Origin: Arthrobacter sp. NicSoilB8
GTDB taxonomy: Bacteria; Actinomycetota; Actinomycetes; Actinomycetales; Micrococcaceae
NCBI RefSeq assembly: GCF_019977355.1
Contig: NZ_AP024655.1
Coordinates: forward strand, 1-64,000
Reading direction: 5' to 3'
Length of the DNA: 64,000 nt
Part shown: positions 45,460-55,219 of the stretch, one piece after another
Layout of the letters: the number at the start of each line of letters is the position of its first letter
Numbering within the stretch: position 1 is the stretch's first letter
The notes under the pieces: model-generated
Told to the model about the DNA's origin: nothing
Database searches by the model: none
Seen by the model: the letters and a program-made list of their open reading frames with translations, nothing else
Position numbers and translations under genes: made by a program

Positions 45460-46124
45460 TTGCTCGGGAGTCGCCGCCCGTGGCCGACGTCGCCTGGGAC
45501 AAACTTCCCGCAGCCGGACAACAGGCCCTGGCCGAGCGAGCAGCCCCGGCAGAACCCGGGGTGGGCATCCAACCCGTACGCCGCGCCGGCGTACCCGGGC
45601 TCGGCAGCCGGGCCGGTGCCGGTGCCGCTCTGGGCACCCCGCTACGGCGCCTCCCTGCCGGAGGCCGTGTCGAGGTCTTCAAGAAGTACGCAACGTTCTC
45701 AGGCCGGGCCAGCCGGAGCGAATATTGGTGGTGGGCGCTCGTCTCAGGCCTCGTCTCACTTGTCCTGAACGCCTGCACGCTTGTCGCCGGCTCCGCCGGC
45801 GCGACGCTGCGCCCCGACGGCACCAGCGTCCCGGGCCCAGGGTATGTGGTCGGGCTCATTCTGTCCGTCATCATTTCCCTCGCCATCATCGTCCCGTCCC
45901 TGGCATTGTCCGTCCGGCGACTCCACGACACGAACATGAGCGGCTGGATGTATCTTCTGATCCTGATCCCGCTCGTCGGCCCCATCGTGATCATCATCCT
46001 CATGGCGACGGGTTCCAAGCCGGAGGGCCAGCGGTTCGACCAGCCGAGCTGGAAGGCGCGCAGGTTAACGGGCCGCCGGGGAGGTACGCCCCGGCGGCCC
46101 GTTAACCTGACCGGGCGGGCTTGA
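45460..46124 (+). pseudogene. DUF805 membrane protein, frameshifted
   Basis: The first half lies in the frame starting at 45460: a Pro-rich NPYAAPAYPG region and LWAPRYGASLPEAVSR. The second half lies in the +1 frame from about 45678: KKYATFSGRASRSEYWWWAL, three membrane helices, and SLALSVRRLHDTNMSGWMYL. DUF805 relatives read straight through as ...SLPEAVxRFFKKYATF. Here AGG-TCTTC replaces the expected AGG-TTCTTC, so one T is missing near 45676. The C-terminus runs into the palindrome at 46061-46109. Either a real mutation or a sequencing error. Confidence 0.75.
46061..46109. terminator. Perfect 21-bp hairpin at the DUF805 3' end
   Basis: Arms 46061-46081 and 46089-46109 are exact reverse complements (start CAGGTTAACGGGCC), with a 7-nt loop AGGTACG. 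It overlaps the last codons of the reading frame, so the natural stop of the gene may lie before it. Confidence 0.85.
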
Positions 46125-46251
46125 GCGCGGCAGCGCCAAGGTGCCGACACATGTGGTGCCGGAAACCTGCAGGAAACCTCACCGGCCTACGCTGGTCACA
46201 CTGCAGCATCTGCGGTCCGCCAGCCGGTTCGGTTCTTGAAGGGATTCCGTC

Positions 46252-46554
<303 letters not shown>

Positions 46555-46565
46555 AGGAGCAATCG

Positions 46566-46946
46566 ATGATTCCGGGAGAATATGTGCTCAGCGCCGCGCC
46601 GCTGGTGATCAACGCCGGCCGGGAAGCGGTGGAAGTCGCGGTGACCAACACCGGCGACCGGCCCGTCCAGGTGGGCTCGCATTATCACTTTGCCGAGGCG
46701 AACTCCGCGCTGCAGTTTGACCGGACGGCCGCGTACGGCCGCCGGCTGGACATTCCGGCCGGCACCGCCGCCCGGTTCGAGCCGGGGGACAGCAGGACCG
46801 TGCGGCTGATCGGACTCGCGGGCCGCCGCGAAGTCTACGGGCTCAGCAACGCCGTCAACGGCCCGCTCCACGAGACCGAACCCCTTGCTTCCGAGCTTCA
46901 TGTTTCCGAACTCAAAGTTTCCGAACGGAAAGGTGACGCCCAGTGA
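46566..46946 (+). CDS. ureB: Urease beta subunit
   Basis: 126 aa. [20 protein letters not shown] and the conserved [17 protein letters not shown] motif. The C-terminal ending [20 protein letters not shown] carries a short internal repeat (SEL-HV/KV). The stop overlaps the ureC start by four bases. Confidence 0.98.
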   Translation: MIPGEYVLSAAPLVINAGREAVEVAVTNTGDRPVQVGSHYHFAEANSALQFDRTAAYGRRLDIPAGTAARFEPGDSRTVRLIGLAGRREVYGLSNAVNGPLHETEPLASELHVSELKVSERKGDAQ

Positions 46947-48742
46947 GTTTCGAGCTCCCCCGCAGGCAGTACGCTGACCTCTACGGCCCGACGACGGGCG
47001 ACGCCATCCGCCTGGCGGACACCGATCTGTTCCTCGAGATCGAGAAAGACCTCACCGTTTACGGCGAGGAAGTGGTTTTCGGCGGCGGTAAGGTGATCCG
47101 CGACGGCATGGGCCAGAACGGCCAGGCGACCCGGGACGGGAACGACAGTACTGGTTCCGGCAGTGTTGGTTCCGGCGGTGTTCGTTCCGGCGGCGGAGTC
47201 CCGGACACCGTGATCACCAACGTGGTGGTGCTGGACTACACCGGCATCTACAAGGCCGACGTCGCGCTACGGGACGGGCACATCTTCCGGATCGGCAAGG
47301 CCGGCAACCCGCAGATCACCGACGGCGTGGACATCGTGATCGGAGCGAGCACCGAGATCATCGCGGGCGAGCGGAAGATCCTGACGGCCGGCGGGGTGGA
47401 CTCGCACATCCACTTCATCTCCCCGGACCAGGTCCCCGCCGCCCTGTGCAGCGGCGTGACCACCATGGTGGGCGGCGGCACAGGCCCCGCCGAAGGCACC
47501 AAGGCCACCACGGTCACCCCCGGAAAATGGCACATCCAGCGCATGCTTCAGGCCGCCGAAGGGCTGCCCATCAACATCGGCCTGTTCGGCAAGGGGCACG
47601 CGTCCGCCCTCGAACCCCTGGCCGAGCAGATCCGCGCCGGCGCGATCGGGCTGAAAGTCCACGAGGACTGGGGTTCCACGACGTCCTCGATCGATACCTC
47701 GCTGCAGGTCGCGGACGAGTACGACGTCCAGGTGGCCATCCACACCGACACCCTCAACGAGTGCGGCTTCGTGGAGGACACCATCCGGGCCATCGACGGC
47801 CGCGTGATCCACACCTTCCACACCGAGGGCGCCGGCGGCGGCCACGCCCCGGACATCATCAAGATCGCCGGACTGCCCAACGTCCTGCCGGCGTCCACCA
47901 ACCCCACGCTTCCGTACACGCGCAACACCATCGAAGAGCACCTGGACATGCTCATGGTGTGCCACCACCTGAATCCGGATATCCCGGAGGACGTGGCGTT
48001 CGCGGACTCCCGCATCCGGGCCGAGACCATCGCCGCGGAGGACGTCCTGCAGGACCTCGGCGTCTTCGCGATCACATCCTCGGACTCCCAGGCCATGGGC
48101 CGGGTGGGCGAGGTGGTCATCCGCACCTGGCAGGTCGCCGACAAGATGAAGAAGCAGCGCGGTGTTCTCAAGGACCCCGACGGCGGCGTGCACGGGGCCG
48201 CCTCCGGCCTGGGCGCGGAGAGCGACAACTTCCGGTTAAAGCGGTACGTGGCGAAATACACGATCAACCCGGCCATCGCGCAGGGCATGGCCGACTCGAT
48301 TGGCTCGGTGGAGGTCGGCAAATTCGCCGACCTGGTGCTCTGGGATCCGGCGTTCTTCGGGGTCAAGCCGGAGCTGGTGCTCAAGGGCGGCCAGATTGCC
48401 TACGCCCTCATGGGGGACGCCAACGCCTCCATTCCCACGCCGCAGCCGCGCACCATGCGGCCGATGTTCGCGGCCTACGGCAAGGCTTTGCAGCAGTCCT
48501 CCATCACCTTCCTCTCCCAGGCCGCCATCGACGCCGGGGTCCCGGCGGAGCTCGGCCTGGAAAAGGTCATCCGGCCGGTCTCCGGCATCCGCAGCCTCAC
48601 CAAGACGGACCTGAAGTACAACGGCGCCACCCCGGACATCGAGGTGGATCCGGAAACGTATCAGGTGACGGTCGACGGCGAGGACGTCACGTGCGAACCG
48701 TCAGACGTCCTGCCCATGGCGCAGCGCTACTTCCTTTTCTAG
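46943..48742 (+). CDS. ureC: Urease alpha subunit (catalytic)
   Basis: 599 aa. Nickel ligands and catalytic residues are in place: H155 and H157 (HIHF), carbamylated lysine K238 (GLKVHED), H267, H293, the flap-region H341 and D381. All are offset by exactly 21 from the Klebsiella numbering, which matches an extra Gly/Ser-rich stretch at about residues 65-86 encoded by 15-bp repeats (47153-47197). Family length is about 570. Otherwise intact. Confidence 0.97.
   Translation: MSFELPRRQYADLYGPTTGDAIRLADTDLFLEIEKDLTVYGEEVVFGGGKVIRDGMGQNGQATRDGNDSTGSGSVGSGGVRSGGGVPDTVITNVVVLDYTGIYKADVALRDGHIFRIGKAGNPQITDGVDIVIGASTEIIAGERKILTAGGVDSHIHFISPDQVPAALCSGVTTMVGGGTGPAEGTKATTVTPGKWHIQRMLQAAEGLPINIGLFGKGHASALEPLAEQIRAGAIGLKVHEDWGSTTSSIDTSLQVADEYDVQVAIHTDTLNECGFVEDTIRAIDGRVIHTFHTEGAGGGHAPDIIKIAGLPNVLPASTNPTLPYTRNTIEEHLDMLMVCHHLNPDIPEDVAFADSRIRAETIAAEDVLQDLGVFAITSSDSQAMGRVGEVVIRTWQVADKMKKQRGVLKDPDGGVHGAASGLGAESDNFRLKRYVAKYTINPAIAQGMADSIGSVEVGKFADLVLWDPAFFGVKPELVLKGGQIAYALMGDANASIPTPQPRTMRPMFAAYGKALQQSSITFLSQAAIDAGVPAELGLEKVIRPVSGIRSLTKTDLKYNGATPDIEVDPETYQVTVDGEDVTCEPSDVLPMAQRYFLF
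47153..47197 (+). repeat. Tandem 15-bp repeats inside ureC
   Basis: GGTTCCGGCAGTGTT, GGTTCCGGCGGTGTT and CGTTCCGGCGGCGGA encode [15 protein letters not shown]. In frame; an expansion in a surface loop. Confidence 0.85.
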
Positions 48743-48761
48743 GCTTCAAGAGGAGACGACC

Positions 48762-49244
48762 ATGATCATCGAAAAGGTCCTCGGCAACACCCACGACCTT
48801 CCGCCCGGGCCGGACCCGTACTTCGGGCTCCACCGGGAAAAGGTGGTCCTGCCCAGCGCCCAGCTGGTCAAACGCATCCAGCGCGTCACCACCGACCACG
48901 GGAAGGAACTCGGCATCCGCCTCCCCGCCGGGTCCGGGGACCTGCGCGACGGCGACATCCTGCACGTGGCCGGGACCAACATGATCGTGGTGTCGGTGCT
49001 GCCCACCGACGTCCTGGTGATCGCCCCGCGCTCGATCCACGAGATGGGGGTAGTGGCGCACTCCCTGGGCAACCGGCACCTGCAGGCCCAGTTCTTCGAA
49101 GCTTCCTCGGAGTACGGGGCCGAGGTCATGGTGTGTCAGTACGACCACACTGTGGAGGACTATCTCAAACACGTCGGAGCGCCCTACGACCGCCAGGAGC
49201 GCGTGATGCCCGTCCCCTTCCGCCATGCCGAACACTCGCACTAG
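48762..49244 (+). CDS. ureE: Urease accessory protein UreE
   Basis: 160 aa. Nickel chaperone that delivers Ni to the UreG-UreFD complex. N-terminal peptide-binding and C-terminal metal-binding domains; VVAHSLGNRHLQAQF is the conserved metal site. The C-terminal tail has a short His set (FRHAEHSH) rather than a long His-rich tail. Followed by palindromic repeat U1. Confidence 0.95.
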   Translation: MIIEKVLGNTHDLPPGPDPYFGLHREKVVLPSAQLVKRIQRVTTDHGKELGIRLPAGSGDLRDGDILHVAGTNMIVVSVLPTDVLVIAPRSIHEMGVVAHSLGNRHLQAQFFEASSEYGAEVMVCQYDHTVEDYLKHVGAPYDRQERVMPVPFRHAEHSH

Positions 49245-49281
49245 CCTCTGCCGCAGCGGCTGGGGCGCCGTGGGCGCTGCG

Positions 49282-49400
49282 GCGGGTGATAGGGGTCGTG
49301 CCCGTCCCCAGCCGCTCCGAACTCTCGCAAGCTCGAGTCGGGGCCCTCGCGGCAGTGGGCCCCCCGCGGTGCCCGCCACGCAGCGACCCCTATCACCCGC
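49282..49400. repeat. Palindromic interspersed repeat U1 (ureE-ureF)
   Basis: Arms GCGGGTGATAGGGGTCG (49282-49298) and its exact complement (49384-49400) enclose an 85-bp interior. The segment 49297-49385 matches 50841-50929 (copy U2) with four differences in 89 bp. Separates ureE from ureF by 198 bp in an otherwise tight operon. Confidence 0.92.
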
Positions 49401-49442
49401 CTCCGCAGATTCGACTGCTTGCCTTGCGTCGTGGGGCCCGTA

Positions 49443-50108
49443 ATGACTTACCAGCTCGCATTGCAGCAGTTGACGGATTCCGCCTTGCCTACCGGGGCGT
49501 TTGCTCACTCTTTGGGGTTTGAGGGCTACATTGAGCGCGGGCTGGTGCACGATGAGGAGTCGTTTGGGGTGTGGCTGGCGGCGTTTGTGGGGCAGCAGCT
49601 GACTTATTCGGACGCCTTGGCCATCCGGTTCCTGTATGAGGGCGGTGCTATTGCCGAACTGGACGGGCTGTTGACCGCCCAGTTGCTGCCACGGCAGCTG
49701 CGCGAGGCCAGCATCAAGATGGGCGGCCGGCTGCTGGAGATCGGCTCCGAGATCTTTCCGTCCGCTGAACTGGCGGAGTACCGCGTGCTGGTGAGTACCG
49801 GCCGCGCCGCCGGCCACCAGCCGCTGGCGTTCGGCGTCGTCGCCCGGTCTCTGGGGGTTCCGCTGTCCGCAGCCATGGCCGCCTACCTGTTCGCAGCGGT
49901 CACCTCCTTGACGCAGAACGCCGTCCGGGCGATCCCGCTGGGCCAGAACGCCGGTCAGCGGATCCTGCGGAAGGCGGCCGACGACGTCGCTGCCGCGGCC
50001 GAGCGGGTCAGCGACCTCACGCCCGACGACTTCGGGGCCGTCAGCCCCGGGCTGGAAATTTCGCAGATGCGGCACGAACGCCAGCGCGCCCGCATGTTCA
50101 TGAGCTGA
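49443..50108 (+). CDS. ureF: Urease accessory protein UreF
   Basis: 221 aa from the ATG at 49443, [20 protein letters not shown], the family N-terminus. All-helical GTPase-regulating protein, part of UreD-F-G. C-terminus [18 protein letters not shown] is canonical. The first 60 codons use TTG, TTT and GGG far more than its neighbours. Confidence 0.95.
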   Translation: MTYQLALQQLTDSALPTGAFAHSLGFEGYIERGLVHDEESFGVWLAAFVGQQLTYSDALAIRFLYEGGAIAELDGLLTAQLLPRQLREASIKMGGRLLEIGSEIFPSAELAEYRVLVSTGRAAGHQPLAFGVVARSLGVPLSAAMAAYLFAAVTSLTQNAVRAIPLGQNAGQRILRKAADDVAAAAERVSDLTPDDFGAVSPGLEISQMRHERQRARMFMS

Positions 50109-50142
50109 CCGAGCACCACGAGAAATATGTCTGGAGAAGAAT

Positions 50143-50760
50143 ATGTCTGAACCCATCAAGATCGGCATCGGCGGCCCGGTGGGTGCCGGCAAGACCCAGC
50201 TCGTGGAGCGGCTCACCCGCCACATGAGCCGGGAGATCTCCATGGCGGCCATCACCAATGACATCTACACGATCGAGGACGCCAAGATCCTCGCCGCCAA
50301 CGGGATCCTGCCGATCGACCGGATCATCGGCGTCGAAACCGGCGGGTGCCCGCACACCGCCATCCGCGAAGACACGTCCATGAACACCGCCGCCATCGAG
50401 GAGCTGAAGAAACGGCACCCGGATCTGCAGGTGATCTTTGTGGAATCCGGCGGCGATAACCTCTCCGCCACGTTCAGCCCCGAGCTGGTGGACTTCTCCA
50501 TCTACATCATCGACGTGGCCCAGGGCGAGAAAATCCCCCGCAAGGCCGGCCAGGGCATGATCAAGTCCGATCTCTTCATCATCAACAAGACCGACCTCGC
50601 ACCCCACGTCGGCGCGGACCTCTCCGTCATGGAGCGGGACTCTAAGGAATTCCGGGGCGAAAAGCCGTTCTGCTTCACGAACCTCAAGACCGACGAAGGG
50701 CTGGAGCGCGTCATCGAATGGGTGCGGCGTGATGTCCTGATGCTCGACCTGGCGCCATGA
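50143..50760 (+). CDS. ureG: Urease accessory GTPase UreG
   Basis: 205 aa. P-loop GGPVGAGKT at residues 10-18, the CPH metal motif in [17 protein letters not shown], and FVESGGDNL and IINKTDLAP. Hydrolyses GTP to drive nickel insertion into UreC. The stop is ATGA, overlapping a possible but unlikely start for ureD. Confidence 0.98.
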   Translation: MSEPIKIGIGGPVGAGKTQLVERLTRHMSREISMAAITNDIYTIEDAKILAANGILPIDRIIGVETGGCPHTAIREDTSMNTAAIEELKKRHPDLQVIFVESGGDNLSATFSPELVDFSIYIIDVAQGEKIPRKAGQGMIKSDLFIINKTDLAPHVGADLSVMERDSKEFRGEKPFCFTNLKTDEGLERVIEWVRRDVLMLDLAP

Positions 50761-50824
50761 GCACGACGGGGGCAGCACCTACGGCGGTCACCTCTTCGGG
50801 GACGGTCCCGTCGCCGGGCGCTTC

Positions 50825-50945
50825 GCCGGGGATAAGGGGCCGTGCCCGTCCCCAGCCGCTCCCAACTCTCGCAAGCTCGAGTCGGGGCCCTCGCGGCGGT
50901 CGGCCCCCCGCGGTGCCCGCCACGCCGCGGCCCCTTACCCCCGGC
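50825..50945. repeat. Palindromic interspersed repeat U2 (ureG-ureD)
   Basis: Arms GCCGGGGATAAGGGGCCG (50825-50842) and CGGCCCCTTACCCCCGGC (50928-50945), one mismatch. The interior is nearly identical to U1 in the same orientation, while the arms differ from U1 yet still pair with each other. Confidence 0.92.
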
Positions 50946-50969
50946 TCCGCTTCTGCTGTCGAGTCACCG

Positions 50970-51800
50970 ATGGGGGAACTTGAGTTACGGATCACCGCGC
51001 GTGCGGGAAAGTCCGTGGCTGCGCATCAGTACCATCGGGGGGCTTTGAGGGTCTTGCGGCCGCATTATCTGGATGACTCCGGGCAGGTTTGTTATGTGCT
51101 GGTCAATCCGGGCGGGGCTTATTTGGGGGCTGACCTCTATGTGATCGATGTGGAGGTGGCGGACGGGGCCAAGCTGCTGCTCGCCACGCAGTCGGCCACA
51201 AAGATCTACCGGACTCCGGATTCGTTTGCCGAGCAGCGGATGCGGCTGCGGCTCGGGGAGGAGGCCCGGTTGGAGCTCGCCCCGGATCAGGTGATCGCCT
51301 ACCGGGAGGCCAGCTACCGGCAGAATACGCACGTCACGGTGCGGCCGACGTCGAGCCTCATCATGGCCGAGATTGTCACCCCGGGGTGGTCACCGGACGG
51401 GGCCGCGTTCCGGTACGAGGAGCTGCGGCTGCGGACCGAGATCAGGGTCGAGTCCGGGGGAGCGGGCGGGCTGCTGGCCCTGGACAACGTGCTTATCCGG
51501 CCGTCCGTGGGCGATGTTACGGGCATGGCGTTCATGGAGGGCTTCAGCCACCTGGGGTCGCTGATGGTGGTGGACCCGCGCGTGGACCAGGCACTCGCCG
51601 ACGAACTGCACGGGATCACTGCCGGTTTCGACGCCCATACCGGCGTCTCGCTCACCGCCGCCGTGCTGGGAACGTCCGGGCTGGTGCTGAGGTCGCTCTC
51701 GAACAGCACGGAGGAACTGAGGCGTGTGCTGGGAGCTGCCACTGCCATGCTGCGGAAACGCTGGTACGGGCAGGATCCCCTGGATTTGAGGAAGTACTGA
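50970..51800 (+). CDS. ureD: Urease accessory protein UreD (UreH)
   Basis: 276 aa from the ATG at 50970 (MGELELRITARAGKSVAAHQ), a normal family length. An in-frame start at 50757 overlapping ureG would give 347 aa, but the extra residues are encoded by repeat U2. Scaffold for UreF and UreG and tunnel for nickel. SEQRMRLRLGEEARLELAPDQ-like region conserved. The stop overlaps the nickel permease start. Confidence 0.92.
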   Translation: MGELELRITARAGKSVAAHQYHRGALRVLRPHYLDDSGQVCYVLVNPGGAYLGADLYVIDVEVADGAKLLLATQSATKIYRTPDSFAEQRMRLRLGEEARLELAPDQVIAYREASYRQNTHVTVRPTSSLIMAEIVTPGWSPDGAAFRYEELRLRTEIRVESGGAGGLLALDNVLIRPSVGDVTGMAFMEGFSHLGSLMVVDPRVDQALADELHGITAGFDAHTGVSLTAAVLGTSGLVLRSLSNSTEELRRVLGAATAMLRKRWYGQDPLDLRKY

Positions 51801-52858
51801 TGGCCACGATGCAGCAGATGGCGGCGCTGCACCGGCTCTACCGCGAGCGGGCGCACCTGCCGCTGAGGACGCGGCTGCTGGTGACCTTCGGTGCGGTGGC
51901 CGCGCTCCACGCTGCCGCCGTCGCGCTTTTGGTCTCCGGTGCGGCCGGAGGCGGACAGCCGCTGGGCATCGGGCTGGTACTGACGGCCTACCTGGCGGGC
52001 GTGAAACACAGCTACGACTGGGACCACCTCGCGGCGATCGATAACTCCACCCGGAAGTTTGCCGCCGAGCGCCGCGATCCGGTCAGTGTGGGCTTCGCGT
52101 TCAGCCTGGGCCACAGTTCCGTGGTGGTCCTCGCCGGGGTGGCCGTGGTGGCGGGAGCCTCGCTGGTGGGCAGCTTCATGGCCGAAGGGACTCCCGGAAA
52201 CCTGCTGCTGGGGATCATTGGCAGCGCGGTGTCGGGGCTGTTCCTGCTGGCCATGGGCGCCTTCAACGGCGCTGCTTTCCTCCGCACGCTCACGGTGTAC
52301 CGGGGTGCGCGCAACGGCGCCACGGTCTCCCACGAGGACCTGGCCGCGAGCGGTTTCGTCGCCCGGCTGCTCGCGCGGCCGCTGGCCCGGGTCCGGCATC
52401 CCCGGAACATCTACGTGATCGGGTTTCTCTTCGGACTGGGCTTCGATACCGCCACCACGATCGGGTTGTTGGTTATGGCGGCGGCGGCCTCGCTGGCCGG
52501 CGTTTCCCCGCTCGCGCTGCTGGCGCTTCCGTTGGCCTTCGCGGCGGCCATGACACTGTGCGACACCATCAACGGCGTGGCCATGATGCGGATGTACCGC
52601 TCCGCCCTGGCGGATCCAGGACGAAAACTCGGCTTCAACGCTGTCATCACCGGCATTTCTGCGGTGTCCGCCCTCTTCGTTGCCGTCATCACCCTGGGCG
52701 GGACCCTTCATGAGGCGTTCGGGCTCGGCGACCCGCTGACACGTTGGCTCGGGTCCGTGGACCTGGGCGGCGCCGGCCTGCTGCTCGTGGCTCTGCTGCT
52801 GTCCGTCTGGGCCGCAGCCGCGCTGCACGGCCGGGCAACCGCCCGCTACGGGCGCTGA
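51800..52858 (+). CDS. Nickel/cobalt permease, NiCoT family
   Basis: 352 aa from the ATG at 51800. Eight membrane helices; the NiCoT signature HSYDWDHLAAIDN in helix 2 with the matching FSLGHSSVV. Imports Ni2+ for urease, as its position at the end of the ure operon implies. The longer in-frame reading from 51386 shadows ureD. Confidence 0.95.
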   Translation: MATMQQMAALHRLYRERAHLPLRTRLLVTFGAVAALHAAAVALLVSGAAGGGQPLGIGLVLTAYLAGVKHSYDWDHLAAIDNSTRKFAAERRDPVSVGFAFSLGHSSVVVLAGVAVVAGASLVGSFMAEGTPGNLLLGIIGSAVSGLFLLAMGAFNGAAFLRTLTVYRGARNGATVSHEDLAASGFVARLLARPLARVRHPRNIYVIGFLFGLGFDTATTIGLLVMAAAASLAGVSPLALLALPLAFAAAMTLCDTINGVAMMRMYRSALADPGRKLGFNAVITGISAVSALFVAVITLGGTLHEAFGLGDPLTRWLGSVDLGGAGLLLVALLLSVWAAAALHGRATARYGR

Positions 52859-54027
52859 TCACAGCCGCCGCGCACCCTCTGCCGGCAGCACCGTGAAAAC
52901 ATCCGGCGCCCGCAGCCCGCGCCAGGCGAAGCCGGCCAGGACCGCGGACCGGGCCCGATCCGCGTCGGCCACCGGAACCAGGGCGATGGCGGAGCCGCCG
53001 AACCCGCCGCCTGTCATCCGGGCCCCGATGGCCCCGTTGGCGCGCGTGGCATCCACTGCCAGGTTCAGTTCCGGGCAGGAGATCTCGAAGTCGTCCCGCA
53101 TGGAGCGATGGCTGGCGTCCAGCAGTTCCCCAATGGCCAGCGGCCCCCGGGCTGCGAGCAGTTCCGCGGTGCGGGCGACCCGTTCGTTCTCCGTGACGAT
53201 GTGCCGGACCCGGCGGAACGTGACGTCATCGAGGATCCGCTCCGCCCGGGGCAGATCGGCGGCGGCGAGGTCGCGGAGGGCGCCGACGCCCATGGCCCGG
53301 GCGCCCCGGACGCAGGAGGCCCGGCGTTCGGCATACCCGCCGGTGGCGTGGGCGTGCGAGACCTTCGTGTCAATGACCAGGCAGACCAACCCGGATTCCC
53401 TCAGGCCGAGGGGCACCGGGCGGGAGCTGAGGTCGCGGCAGTCCAGGTAGACGGCGCAATCCTTGGTGCCGAGCATCGAGGCCGACTGGTCCATGATCCC
53501 GGTGGGGGCGCCGACCACGTTGTTTTCGGCACGCCGCCCAATGTCTGCCAGTTCGGGGCGGCCCAGCCCGGCTCCGGTGAGATCGGACAAGGCCAGGGCG
53601 ACGGCGCATTCCAGGGCGGCGGAGGAGGACAGCCCGGCGCCGACCGGGACGTCGGAGGACACGAACAGGTCAAAGCCCGGCACCGTGATGCCGGCGCGTT
53701 CCAGCTCCCAGGCCACACCGGCCGGGTACGCGGACCAGCCGGCCGCCTGGTCCGGGGTGAACGTGTCGAGATCGAATTCCACTGCGTCAGCGTCGCCGAA
53801 AGATGAAATCAGCCGCACGGTGCGGTCCGCCCGTGCCGCCACGGCCACGGTGGTGGCGCGGTTGATGGCGAACGGCAGGACGAGGCCGTCGTTGTAGTCG
53901 GTGTGCTCGCCGATCAGGTTGACCCGTCCCGGCGCCTGCCACACGCCGTCGGCGTCGCGGCCGAAGTGGCCGGCGAAGGCGCGGGCCAGCCCGTCCGCCA
54001 GGGCTGTTGCTGTGGTGTCGGTGGGGG

Positions 54028-54031
<4 letters not shown>
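52859..54031 (-). CDS. galK: Galactokinase
   Basis: 390 aa. GHMP kinase: galactose signature GRVNLIGEHTDYNDGLVLPF, ATP loop PVGAGLSSSAALE, and ARMTGGGFGGSAIAL near the C-terminus. Phosphorylates galactose. Its start overlaps the galT stop. Last gene of the alpha-galactoside operon; its 3' end abuts the convergent nickel permease stop. Confidence 0.97.
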
Positions 54032-55167
<1,136 letters not shown>

Positions 55168-55219
55168 GGGGTTTCCTTCAGAGAGTGGGGGCGGGCGCTG
55201 CCCGGCCCGGAATCAGCGG

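Noticed and set aside
50757..50969. Upstream start for ureD overlapping ureG
   Set aside because: The added 71 residues are encoded by palindromic repeat U2 and exceed the family length; the ATG at 50970 gives the normal N-terminus.
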